NCBI GenBank assembly: GCA_026122225.1
Contig: JANEZZ010002678.1
Coordinates: 198,501 to 262,500 of the forward strand
Direction of reading: 5' to 3'
Origin: Heloderma charlesbogerti
Taxonomy: Eukaryota; Chordata; Lepidosauria; Squamata; Helodermatidae
DNA length: 64,000 bases
A program made the position numbers and the translations under genes. Under the pieces are notes generated by a model. The model worked only from the letters and a program-made list of their open reading frames with translations. It was not told the DNA's origin and ran no database searches. Shown in pieces: positions 1-9,534 of the stretch (position 1 is its first letter; the number at the start of each line of letters is the position of its first letter).

Positions 1-663
1 CCCTGCCTGTCCCTGGAATTACAATCAGTGCCACTAGGTTTCCTCCAGTCGTCCTTAGGCAGATTTTTAAAAAGTCTTCATTTTCCATGGCAAGGTTTAA
101 CCCCCACAACCATATTAACTGGCTGAGGAAAGAGGTCACAGGACAGAGAAGGCAAATGCCTTCAAAGCAAGAAGAATTTCACTTCCGTTCCTCAGATATG
201 CATCAGCCATAATGGGCTTAAAGACCACCACCAGACACACAGCTGTGGCATTAGGGAAGTACAACCTGTCTTAAAGGCAATCAGATTGCAACAGTATAAT
301 ACATGTACCCCCTTTTTAGTATCCAGGCAAAATATTGAAAGTCTTCATGTTAACCTATGAACTAGACCCTATTCATATTAAAGATAATCAAATGACATCT
401 TAGCATTTTAATTCACAGTACTGCTATAATTTCCCTGATGTACCTGTGAGGGGGCTGACAGCACAGTTAATGCAATGGAATGTTCCTGACCGCAAAATTT
501 ATTTCTATCTTCCAATGTCTCATTTAATTATTAAGCAAGGTCTGTTTTGGTCATCTAGTTTTTATTTTACTTTGCCTGTATTTTAGAACTCCCATATATG
601 TAGGACAGCAGTGCCAGTAGTCTGAAAGCCAGATCAAGAACTACGCTGCAGATACTGAAAGGC
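1..663. other. Intronic sequence, no recognised element
   Basis: AT-rich unique-looking sequence. No long open frame, RNA gene or clear repeat was recognised. By position it should lie in the large ZNF521 intron downstream of the zinc-finger exon. Confidence 0.5.
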
Positions 664-1851
664 TGGGTTTGCATGACATGATAAGCCACAATGGTTTATT
701 TTTCTGAATTAGACATGATGGTTGATCATGTTGTCTGTGAGCAGTTTTCCCCAACCATGGTGGTTTATTTAGTCAAAATAAGCCACCTTGATAAGCCATG
801 GTCTGCAGTGAGGTTTATTTTAACCATCATGACTTATCATGTTGTCTGGCACTCCAGAGTGGTTTGAACAGGTTGCCTACAGAGTCACCTGACAAGAGCA
901 GTCAAAACCACTGCCACCGCTCTGCTCCTCTCAGACGATCTGTTTCTGAGACCTGCCTAGCAACAGATTGCACTCTCCACCCCCACCCCTCCCATGGTGG
1001 TTTGCGCTTTGCAAACTTCCGAAGTGTGGCACCCCCATGTTTCCCATGGAGAGACATAACCGTGCAGGGTTTTAGTTCTGCCTCAACTGCCTCCCTACGA
1101 TGGGAACCTCTGTATGACATTTTGTCCCGTTCCTGCAAACTTCCAAGGGTTTAGAGCAGCCTTCCCCTTTCTGGTGGCAGAGGCATAGCCATGCAGGGTT
1201 TTACCTTGGGTTCAGGTGCCTCCCCAGAAGGGGAACCTGTGCATGAAACGTCTTGCCATTCCTGCAAACTGTCCAGGAGTCAGAGCCACTACCCCCCTTT
1301 GGGAGCAAAGTGGCTTTGTAGATTCAAAGAAGTATGATGCAAGCCCAGTTTTAACCAAGCCGAAGAGGCCAAGTAAGCCACTCTTCGTGCCCAAAAAACA
1401 GATTCCTTTTATTCCTTTAACCTTTTATTCTGTCTTGTCTGTTTGCTGAGACGGGGGAGAGGCTTGGACATTGGGGCTAAGGGACAGGAATAAGAAGCGG
1501 GAAACAAGAAGAAGTGAAGCAAAGCAAACAGTTTACATCTGCTCACTTATCCGTGAAAACACAAAGTCGCACAATTATCCAGTAGTGCATCTTGCCCCTA
1601 GCATGAGGCGGGCCAATTGGAGGAAGGCAAGCGCAAGGGACACCGGGATATGATTTCCAGCACAAAGGCAGCTGGGATACCATCCCAGCCGAGCAGAACT
1701 ACAGGGGGAGGAGGGGCAAGGGCAGGGAAAATAAACCATGCTGCATAGCTGATTCGTCTGCTCATGTGGGGGATCACAATAGCTTATTTTCAAAATAAGC
1801 TACTGTGAATACCTTATAAACCATCATGGCTTAAAGTGATGTGCGAACCCA
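664..1851. mobile_element. Fold-back MITE, family A copy 1
   Basis: The ends form an imperfect inverted repeat: TGGGTTTGCATGACAT at the left and its near complement GATGTGCGAACCCA at the right. The interior is rich in inverted words of the AAGCCATGGT type. It also holds a duplicated block: the segment starting near 1052 is repeated about 129 bp later near 1181. A near-perfect hairpin lies at 1775-1807. A second copy of the same family is split around the LTR retrotransposon at 5167-10362. No transposase is encoded, so it is non-autonomous. No target-site duplication was clear. Confidence 0.65.
1775..1807. repeat. Near-perfect palindrome inside MITE copy 1
   Basis: Two 16-bp arms with a single mismatch are separated by one base (position 1791). 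The inner 11 bp of each arm (TAGCTTATTTT and its complement) are perfect. This would extrude easily as a cruciform or RNA hairpin. Confidence 0.85.
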
Positions 1852-2247
1852 CCCAAAGTGTGCTTTTGAAAGTCTGAATTATTCATATAATTATGCTCTT
1901 GGTTGTTAATCTATACCAAGGCAAGACATGCACATGGGTTCTTTCAAGTGTTCTTCCCTGCAACTCAGGGTCATGTTCCAAGTACATAGTGTGCCGCTCT
2001 TTGTTTTTTTACTTTATTCAAAGGTAAGTGCAGGGGACTTGATCCAGGCTGGCACTGCAGCAGCAATGGGGGATTTTTTTAAACTACTCCTAACTGCCCC
2101 ATAAGGGGAAGGGATTGAGGCTGAAGTGGGAAGGATTAAACCTTCCTGCATATTGTGGTGCCAATGCAGATCACGAAGCCTCCATGCTTATGGGTAAAAT
2201 AAAAACAGAAAGCTGCCAAGCAGGTTGACCCTCACTCAATAGTTTTC

Positions 2248-2592
2248 AGAGCGTTTTCATTGCTGGCACCCCAGTTATGGAATGACCTCCCCAGATAGGC
2301 TCTCCTGGCACCTACATTGTGTCTTTTCAGCACCAAGCAAAAATCTTTTTATTTTCCCAGCCTTTTTAGCTCTTCAGTTTTAAGAATTGTGTTAGTGTTT
2401 TTGTAGATCTTTGCACTGCTGCTGGCTTTGAGCTTGGTTACTACTTTGGTTTTATTCTGTTTAAACTCACAGCTTTATGTTTTACTATGTTACTGTATTT
2501 TATGGTTTTAAGCTTTGTCTTGTAAACCGCCCAGAAAGCGTCGGCTAATAGACGGCATAGAAATATATAGTAAATAAAAATAAAATAAAAAG
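2248..2592 (+). mobile_element. L2-type LINE 3' end
   Basis: The left part still reads like the last residues of an L2 ORF2 (GTPVMEWPP-like context, then a frame rich in FLFSQ). It is followed by the typical 3' UTR ending in TTGTAAACCGCC and a tail of AATAAAAATAAAATAAAA. It is 5' truncated. Related copies lie at 18288-18756 and 50065-50468. Confidence 0.8.
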
Positions 2593-2654
2593 CCATAAAA
2601 CTGTTGTCATGCACATGCTAGTTCTTGCATCCAAGTAATGGAAATGAAACATTT

Positions 2655-2736
2655 AATTATCTTTATTTATGTTTGGTATGCATATATCCAGAGTGGCTTA
2701 CAATAGAAACAAGGCTGGCTTCCTATTAAATATGTT
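2655..2736 (-). mobile_element. L2-type 3' tail fragment, antisense
   Basis: The stretch TTTATTTATGTTTGGTATGCATATATCCAGAGTGGCTTACA resembles the reverse complement of LINE/SINE tails that end in a 'gccgccc...gataaat' pattern. It is short and diverged. Confidence 0.45.
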
Positions 2737-3770
2737 CACTATAATGGTATGAAGGATCTAGCTGCTGAGGGCAGATTCCTATGAAATATTTTCACCTGAT
2801 AAGTTACTGGCTCAACCAGACATGACAACAGGCCTCATACAGCTGCCACAGCTGCTGAAAGAGCTAGATCAGCACTGGGTTCCCAGTACCAGCGGTGGGC
2901 CCAGAGAACCAGCTACCCCATCTATCTGCATAGCCCTGGCCATGCTGGAGTGTAATGCTTATGTAGTTATGACAAAAGACTTTACAGAAAGTCAATACAG
3001 AGAAATTATTTTTCTCTCACATACATACCTTGAAAAGTAGAGTCATGCAACAAAATGGACTGGCAGCAGATTAAGACCAACAAAATCAACTATATTTTTT
3101 ACCAAGGACAGGAAAGAAAATGGCTGAGTATGTATAGCAATGGACATTATCCATGAAAGGTGAAAACTGTATCTACGCATTCAGAGGCTGCATGCTTCTG
3201 TGTTCCAAATCTTGGGGGCAAACAGGATATGGCTTTCTCTATTTTGCCTGGTTCATGAGCTTCCTGTCTGCATCTGACTGGCCATTGAGGGAGACAGAGA
3301 ACTTGACTAAATGACTTTAGACTTACCCAGAAGGCAATTTTTGTTTTTATCTCTTGAACATTGTTGCTGTTCTTCAACATAGCACCAGAAATGGACTTTG
3401 TTGCTCTAATAACATATTTCAAGCACAAGATAACTGAAACGTCATTCTAAAGTCATTGTTTAATATTCTGTGACACCTTTGCCACCTCATTCAAAATCTG
3501 ATCTCTGTGTTTTAGTTGTCTGGGATCAGGTGCAACAGGTGTATAAGACGTTAAATAGATCTTCTGTTAAATATACCATCGGCTAAATTCTTTGTGGATA
3601 CATATGGTATATAAAATTACCTGGTCTTAGGAATGATGGAATCAAATTAACACATAAAAATGTAATAGACAACAATGAAGACGAAAGTAGGGTAGAATGA
3701 AACAACAGAGGCCTAGAAGCTTGTTACCAAGTCCTGTACATTTAAGTTCCACTGACTTCAGTGGGACCAG
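2737..3770. other. Intronic sequence, no recognised element
   Basis: No repeat or exon was recognised. Short open frames at 2822-3040 (+) and 3147-3428 (-) have no recognisable motif and no splice context, so they are treated as chance. Confidence 0.5.
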
Positions 3771-3772
3771 GA

Positions 3773-4035
3773 TTGGCCCTAGCATTTGGCAGAGTGAGGC
3801 ACCTGTCTGGGAGTTTGGGAAATGCTAGCAAACCTCCGCCGTTTTCCCAAGCCCCCTAAGCTTGTTTGTTGCCCTCAGTTATGGTGGTGGATGCTGTCTG
3901 GTCATTAGTGTTGACGAACAATTCAATTACCAGCCTGGTCACCCTCTGTACATAAAACATAAAGGGAAGGGGCTGGGGGGAGTGCCATCTTGTCCTTCCC
4001 CTGAGGCAGCAAAATGTCTTGAGCTGGACTGAGGG
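3773..4035. mobile_element. MITE-like repeat, family B copy 1
   Basis: The left end (GGCCCTAGCATTTGGCAGAG) and right end (CCTGAGGCAGCAAAATGTCT) are roughly inverted to each other. The same layout and several internal words (TAGTGTTGA, ACCAG, CTTCTGTACAT-like, GGGGGGAGTGCCATCTT) recur at 44364-44670. It has no coding capacity. Confidence 0.55.
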
Positions 4036-4485
4036 TGGAGCTACATGTTCAGTAAAATCACATAGTGGCATCCTAACCCCATATCACTTCAGACTACAGG
4101 TGGAAGAAATCATATTTGTCAATGCTCTGCCGTGTTAGAAAAGGGGGCAATAGGTCGGGAAGGTTTATTCCGCATACTTTGCCCTAAAATAGATAGTATC
4201 ACCTTACATAAATATCTATGGTTATTAATATTCAGTACACTGAAGTCAACAGCAATATTTATGTTTGTAAGTGTAGGCGCGTTTCATTCTCTAGCTCAAT
4301 ATACTTAACGTAATTCAGGCTTATGAAAGTTTATTACCCATGTCAGAAAACTAGAGTCAGTATCCATTGATTTCTCTAAGAAATCTAAAGTGATAGATCA
4401 ATATATTCATATGAGTTTAAGCCTTTTAAAAATAGTTGTCAATGTACATACTTACATGCATTTGGGCTGGACAAACCCGGATTCA

Positions 4486-4488
<3 letters not shown>

Positions 4489-4540
<52 letters not shown>

Positions 4541-4541
4541 A
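4489..4541 (+). repeat. Compound (TC)n(AC)n microsatellite
   Basis: A TC run of about 28 bp passes directly into an AC run of about 25 bp. Confidence 0.98.
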
Positions 4542-5135
4542 TATAGAGGAAGCTCACCAGGGGTGGCTTTGGGCACATTACCGTTTCCCAGAGTAACCTA
4601 TTTTCCATGGTTGTTGAGAAGATAAATGGGGTAATCCTATTTATTATTATTGTATCCCCTCACACATGGGGTAGGGGTAGGGTACAAATATGATAAATGT
4701 ATCAATCCTTTAGAATCAAATACATTTCTGTATTAGGAGGACCCCGATTAACATATTTTGATTTCCCCCATAGCTTCTACTTTTACTGCTATTTAACATT
4801 TGAATGACTAGTTGCTAGACAGAACATAAAAAGTAACGTGGTTCCTTGTCAAATAGGACAGAAGTGGAGAAAAATCAGAGCAGCAAGGAAGTAGTTACAA
4901 GAGAAGAAACATGCAGTAGTGGAATTTAGGGGAAGGTGGGCTACAGTATTTCAAAAAACGGTTTGCTTGTAGTGCGAGCCTTAATTCAATCCCGGGCCTG
5001 TACTATGGTCAGAGCAAAGCAACCTTGCTCAAGTGATGCAGGTCTGGATCTGCTCAGTGCCTGGATAGGCGAATGCTGGGATGGAACCCTATATACACAT
5101 TTTGCTTTCCAGGAATGAAAGGTGGGATATGTAAT
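4542..5135. other. Intronic sequence, no recognised element
   Basis: No exon or clear repeat was recognised. A short ATT run occurs near 4640. Confidence 0.45.
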
Positions 5136-5166
5136 AAGAACACAGGAAGCTGCCTTACACTGACAG
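5136..5166 (-). mobile_element. tRNA-derived SINE, 3' part of a split copy
   Basis: The short stretch AAGAACACAGGAAGCTGCCT is the reverse complement of the tail of the tRNA-derived SINE found whole at 45689-45866. The rest of the element resumes at 10363 after the inserted MITE, in the same orientation and at the right consensus position. Confidence 0.7.
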
Positions 5167-5711
5167 AATTTGCATGACATGCCAGCCAATGATGGTTTGT
5201 TTTCCGAAGCAACTCATGATGGGTTAGGGTGTTGTCTGCGTGCTGTTTCCCCCCTCCCCAGTGGGTTGTCCTCCCCAAACAACCCACTCAGAGAACCCAC
5301 GGTCTGCAGTAGGGGTTACAACAACTGCCTACAGAGGCGCTCAGCAAGAGCAGTCAAAAATGCTGCTGCTCTGCTCCTCTTGAGTGATCTCTGTTCCCGC
5401 AATCTGCCTAGAAAGAAATTGTATCTGCCCACCGGCACTCCACTCCTTTGCCACCTAACTCCTCCCTCCCTCCCCTTCAGTGATCCACTCTGCAAAGATG
5501 CAAAGTTGCTTTCACTCTTACGTGCATCTAATTGGCAGAGCAACCTTGAGCGAGCTTGCTTTCCTGCCACATTTAGCTGTATCTCCAACTCCAAATCAAC
5601 TCCCTCCCCCCACCTGCAGGGGCTCTTAAACTGTTTCGCATTTTAATGAAAATGCAAAGTCGTGCATTTATCCAGTAGTGTATGTGATGGCTCCCCATAA
5701 GAGGAACCTAT
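5167..5711. mobile_element. Fold-back MITE family A copy 2, left part
   Basis: The stretch beginning TTTGCATGACATG is collinear with MITE copy 1 (664-1851). Shared landmarks are GGTCTGCAGT, TGCCTACAGAG, AAGAGCAGTCAAAA and GGAACCT. The copy is cut at 5716 by the LTR retrotransposon and continues at 9535. It contains the AAAGTCGTGCATTTATCCAG block seen again at 9804 and, in copy 1, near 1562. Confidence 0.7.
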
Positions 5712-5716
5712 ATATT
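5712..5716 (+). repeat. Target-site duplication of the LTR retrotransposon, left copy
   Basis: ATATT directly precedes the 5' LTR and is repeated exactly at 9530-9534 after the 3' LTR. Five bases is the normal length for Ty3/gypsy elements. Confidence 0.9.
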
Positions 5717-6245
5717 TGTCAGGGTGGAAACTGAGCGGATAGAACCTCAGAGTAGTTCTGATTCTGAGGAGGATCAGCAATCCGTGGGAGAGGAGCCAGC
5801 TCATCCCTCACAGACACAGCAGCTGGCGGAGATTCCTCCTGCCTGCATTCCTGAGATAGTGATCCTAGCAGTGAGAAAGTGTGGGAACGGGGCTTGCTAG
5901 ACGCTCGACACAGGGAGCGACAAGTGATGGAGGGTGCGGAAAGGAGGTGTAGCGCCCGTTTGGCACGCAAGCAATGGCCACCTCCCGTGGACCCAAGGGA
6001 AAGAGGGAGAATTTCTCCCTAGTCCATAAGTTTCAGGGTCTTCAAGTGACTCTCCTTCAAATGGGGATTAACTGCCTACCCGGAGCATAGGCTACTCTGC
6101 TGTTCCTTGCTTAGTCGCTGGTGATTAGCATCTGAAACAGTCATTAAGTTGTAAAAGGATTAAAGCCTTGAAAAGAATCCTTTCCTCTGTGTCTTGAGTT
6201 GGCTATTGGAGTCTACTGAAAGAGGCCGCTAGGGTGCTCCTGACA
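5717..6245 (+). repeat. 5' long terminal repeat
   Basis: It begins TGTCAGG and ends CCTGACA, a 7-bp terminal inverted repeat with the canonical TG...CA. The 529-bp LTR matches 9006-9529 throughout. An ATTAAA at 6159-6164 could serve as poly(A) signal. Confidence 0.95.
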
Positions 6246-6263
6246 GCTTGATCCCCGTTCCTC
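6246..6263 (+). other. Possible primer-binding site region, non-canonical
   Basis: The bases directly after the 5' LTR, GCTTGATCCCCGTTCCTC, do not start with the TGG that pairs with tRNA CCA ends. The first nine can pair with LTR bases 6157-6166 with one bulge and one G-U pair, which would be compatible with a self-priming scheme such as that of Tf1. This is only a suggestion. Confidence 0.3.
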
Positions 6264-6297
6264 TTTTCTCTCTCTCTCTCTCTTCTCCTACTGCCGA

Positions 6298-7238
6298 ATG
6301 GAGGGTGCCAGGGACCCGGCGGTGCAAGCTCTGGTGCAAGAGAACCAGATTCTCCGTGATCAAGTGGCTCAACTGATGACTGCCGTACAGAATCTACAAG
6401 CTGCGGTTCAGCCCCTGCCACCTCTGATTCTCCCCCGCCTCAAGTGCCCAGTGGCTTTGCCAGAGAAGTTTTCTGGGGAGAAAGGACTTTTTCAGATTTT
6501 CTGGGCCCAACTGGAGCTGTACATGCACCTTCGACCTGAGGATTTCCTGATGGAACAGGTTCGTGTGGGCTTCATCATTAACCTACTTTTAGGCATGGCA
6601 GCTAAATGGCTTCGGGACTTCTTCTCGCTAATGACCCCCTGCTGGGGGACCATCAAGGTTTCATGACAGCGATGGCCAGATTTTTCGGTGACCCCCTGCG
6701 CACGAAGACGGCTTCTCGGGAGATTCGCTACCTCAGGCAGGGCAAGGACTCAGTTTCCAGCTATGCGACAACTTTTCACTTGCTGATGCAGGATTTACAG
6801 TGGAATGATGCCGTGCTGGTGGCTCGGTTTTTGGACGGTTTGAACGACGAGATCTTGGACGAGTTGGTGCGCACGCCTAGCCGGCTACTTTGGAGGACCT
6901 CATCCAGACCTCCCTCCAGATAGATAGTCGGCTGGAGGGGCGCCGACAGGCTGGAGGAGCGCCAGGGGCCGGGATTTCCCTCCTCCCATTGCCCCCCATT
7001 TCCTGCCCCCTCCCCTACCCCCACCCCTGCAGTCGGAGCAGAGGAGAACCCGATGCAGCTGGGAGCTACTCAAGCCCCACTTCCGCCGGAGGAACTAGAG
7101 CAGTGGCGCGCTGAGCGCCGATGCTTTTGGTGTGGAAAACTGGGACATTTCGCCAAAACCTGCCGTGCTAGACCCACAGCTTCTCTGCCTCCCCCTCCTC
7201 TCCTTCCTCTTCCTCCTCCTCCTCGCCCCCAGGCCTGA
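6298..7238 (+). pseudogene. gag: Decayed gag of the LTR retrotransposon
   Basis: Gag forms the particle and binds RNA. The reading starts at the ATG at 6298 with a coiled-coil-like segment (QENQILRDQVAQL), then the capsid-like block with PEKFSGEKGLFQ and FIINLLLGMAAKW. The frame is broken near 6640, after which frame 3 carries the continuation (MARFFGDPLRTKT, LRQGKDSVSSY). It breaks again near 6880 into frame 2 (LEDLIQTSLQID) and once more between about 6940 and 7030 back to frame 3. The last part holds a CCHC zinc knuckle, C-x2-C-x4-H-x4-C, at 7122-7163, followed by a proline-rich tail and a stop at 7236-7238. The gene resembles the gag family from which mammalian PEG10 and RTL genes were domesticated, but the several frameshifts argue against a functional protein here. 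Confidence 0.9.
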
Positions 7239-7987
7239 CTAGGCTGCCCCCCAAGCCTGTTGGGGGTCTCCAGTGTGGGGGTCGGTTCCACACCCGGTGG
7301 GTGCCTTCTGCAACCCCCCCACCCTCCCATCTGCTCTTACATGTTCACCTCCGCTCCTCCCAGTGGAGTGGGGTGGAGGCCCTTGCTTTAGTGGACTGGG
7401 GGTTACGACCAGTTTCATGGATGAAACCTTCGCCCTCTTCCACAAGATTCCTACCCTGCCTCTTCCTGCCCCCTTGGCAGTGGAGACCATCGATAGGTGT
7501 CCTCTCTCTTCGGGCGCGGAGACCCGGATTACAGCTCTGCTCACTCTGTGCACCCAGTCCTACATTGAGCAGATTCAGTTTCAATTGGCCAAAGTTCCCC
7601 AATACCCAATCGTGCTGGGTGTTTCCTGGCTCTCTAAGCATAATCCTCATTTCTTGGGAGCTTCAGCAAGTGGAGTTTGCGTCTCCCTAATGCTGGGAGC
7701 ATTGCCTCCTGATCGAGGTGCCAGTCCCAGTTCAGGCCTTAACCCTTTCCTCCCCCCCTCCTCATCTGCTTCTGGCAGTTCAGCTACCGTGATCCTCCCA
7801 GAGAAGTATGCAGCTTTTCGGGATGTTTTCGACAAGAAGGAGGCCGACCAGCTCCCCCCCGCACCGCCCATTTGACTGTGCCATTAACCTCATTCCGGGG
7901 GCGACCATCCCCACTGGACGACTGTATTCAATGTTGGAGCCGGAACTTCGAGCTCTGCGAGAGTTTTTGGACACAAACCTCAAACGT
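7239..7987 (+). pseudogene. pol: Decayed pol, protease and first part of reverse transcriptase
   Basis: The protease remnant reads ALVDWG at 7385-7402 in frame 2; the active site of this family is normally D-[ST]-G, so the second residue is replaced by Trp. The frame shifts right after it into frame 1 (SFMDETFALFHKIP). The inter-domain linker with GVSWLSKHNPH follows. At the C-run 7854-7860 the frame changes to frame 2 and the conserved lead-in to reverse transcriptase appears (HRPFDCAINLIPGA, LREFLDTNLKR). The RT palm with its YxDD active site is absent because a deletion starts at about 7985. The protein would have processed Gag-Pol and copied RNA; none of this can work in this copy. Confidence 0.88.
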
Positions 7988-9237
7988 TTGCTAAGATGGC
8001 CCATTTCATCTCCTGCTCTGGGTTGCCCACAGCCAGTGAGACGGCGGAGCTCTTTTTGGCGCATGTTTTCCGGCTCCACAGATGGCCTGTGCGTCTCATT
8101 TTGGATAGGGGGACCCAACTCACTGCCCATTTCTGGAGGGAGCTACTTGGGCTTCTCTATGTGATGCTCCGTCTTTCCTCCGCCCACCATCCACAGACGG
8201 ACGGTCAGACCGAGCGCACCAATGTGACTCTGGAGCAATATTTGCACCGTTATGCCAATTACCAGCAAGATGACTGGTTTTCCTTGCTGCCTCTCGAAGA
8301 ATTTGCTTATAACAATGCCTGCCATGCTTCCACCCGCCAAACTCCATTTTTTGCCAATTTTGGTTACCACCCCAAGGCTTTCCCGTCCACCTTAACTCCC
8401 TCTTTGGTGCCAGAGGCCCATGACTTTTTAGAGGAGTTGCAAGCGGTACACCACCTCTTACGGGACTCCCTCGAGCAAACCAAGACAGCCTACAAGGCCT
8501 CTGCAGACCAGCGGCACCAGTCAGGTCCGTCTCTGCAACCGGGGGACTGGGTTTGGTTGTCCACCCAATACCTCCCCTCTCACTCGCCCGCAAGGAAGCT
8601 CGTGCCTCGCCACACGGGGCCTTTCCAGATTACTGCCCAGATTAACCCTGTTGCTTTTCGCCTGGCTCTCCCCCCCCATGAAGATCCATCCTGTTTTTCA
8701 TCGGTCCTTGCTGTCCCCTCAGTTTCTGGCGACCCTCATAGCTCAGTTGGTTCCCCCCTGCCCCCAGTGCTGGTGGAGGGGGAGGAGGAGTTTGAGGTTG
8801 CGGAGATTCTGGACTCCTGCCTTTCTCGCGGCCACCTGCAATATCTAGTGGACTGGAAGGGGTACGGGCCAGATGAGCGAACCTGGAAACCCGCGGAAAA
8901 TATGCATGCTCCGTTGCTGCTGAGGCGTTTCCACCAGCTGTACCCCCACAAACCCGGGGCCCCAGGGGAAGGGCACGAGGGGGGGCCTCATGGGAGCAGG
9001 GATGATGTCAGGGTGGAAACTGAGCCGATAGAACCCCAGAGCAGTTCTGATTCTGAGGAGGGTCAGCAATCCGTGGGAAAGGAGCCAGCTCATCCCTCAC
9101 AGGCACAGCAGCTGGCAGAGATTCCTCCTGCCAGCCCTCCTGAGATACACAGCGATCCTAGCAATGAGAAAGTGCGGGAGGGGGGCTTGCTCGACGCAGA
9201 CGCAGGGAGCGATGGAGGGCGTGGAAAGGAGGTGTAG
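7988..9237 (+). pseudogene. pol: pol remnant: integrase core, GPY/F motif and chromodomain
   Basis: An open frame of about 413 codons runs from 7996. It begins at KMAHFIS, inside the integrase core and past the first catalytic Asp. The second catalytic Asp (ILDRGTQ, codon 8104) and the Glu (QTDGQTERTN, codon 8212) are 35 residues apart, the expected D-35-E spacing. A GPF of the GPY/F module lies at residue 208. A chromodomain spans about residues 266-320 (FEVAEILDS, YLVDWKGYGPDERTWKP); such domains guide integration to modified chromatin. A pair of frameshifts at about 8675 and 8720 scrambles the segment between. The last 77 residues are encoded by the 3' LTR and the stop is at 9235-9237. With RT, RNase H, the integrase zinc finger and one catalytic Asp gone, it cannot be active. 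Confidence 0.9.
8991..9005 (+). other. Polypurine tract candidate
   Basis: A purine-dominated stretch, GGGAGCAGGGATGA, ends directly at the 3' LTR, where plus-strand priming would occur. Confidence 0.6.
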
Positions 9238-9529
9238 CGCCCGTTTGGCACGCAAGCAACGGCCGCCTCCCATGGACCCAAGGGAAAGAGGGAGGATCTC
9301 TGTCTAGCCCATAAGTTCAGGGTCTTCAAGTGACTCTCCTTCAAATGGGGGTCAACTGCCTACTCAAAGCATAGGCTACTCTGCTGTTCCTTGCTTAGTC
9401 GCTGGTGATTAGCATCTGAAAGAGTCATTAAGTTGTAAAAGGATTAAAGCCTTGAAAAGAATCCTTTCATCTGTGTCTTGAGTTGGCTATTGGAGTCTAC
9501 TGAAATAAGCTGCTAGGGCGCTCCTGACA
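9006..9529 (+). repeat. 3' long terminal repeat
   Basis: It begins TGTCAGG, ends CCTGACA, and aligns to 5717-6245 with small indels and about 40 differences counted by eye. It also encodes the C-terminus of the pol frame up to 9237. Confidence 0.95.
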
Positions 9530-9534
9530 ATATT
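9530..9534 (+). repeat. Target-site duplication of the LTR retrotransposon, right copy
   Basis: ATATT follows the 3' LTR and matches 5712-5716 exactly. Confidence 0.9.

Larger units (their letters stand above)
5717..9529 (+). mobile_element. Ty3/gypsy chromovirus-type LTR retrotransposon, internally deleted
   Basis: The order is 5' LTR, untranslated leader, gag with CCHC knuckle, protease remnant, start of RT, integrase core, GPY/F motif, chromodomain and 3' LTR. The pol order with integrase after RT and a C-terminal chromodomain marks a chromovirus (Metaviridae), the Tf1/sushi-related branch known from fish, amphibians and reptiles. Total length is 3.8 kb, short for the family because most of RT, all of RNase H and the integrase N-terminus are missing. 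Frames are broken in gag and pol, so the copy is dead. The two LTRs differ at about 40 places by eye (about 92% identity), so the insertion is old. Confidence 0.95.

Noticed and set aside
798..1154. 118-codon open frame
   Set aside because: Inside the family A MITE; no recognisable protein and not conserved in copy 2.
4489..4541. Possible CRISPR-like or array structure from short repeats
   Set aside because: It is a plain dinucleotide microsatellite; this is a vertebrate sequence.
5170..5646. 158-codon open frame upstream of the LTR element
   Set aside because: It lies wholly inside a MITE copy and is not shared as a frame with the other copy.
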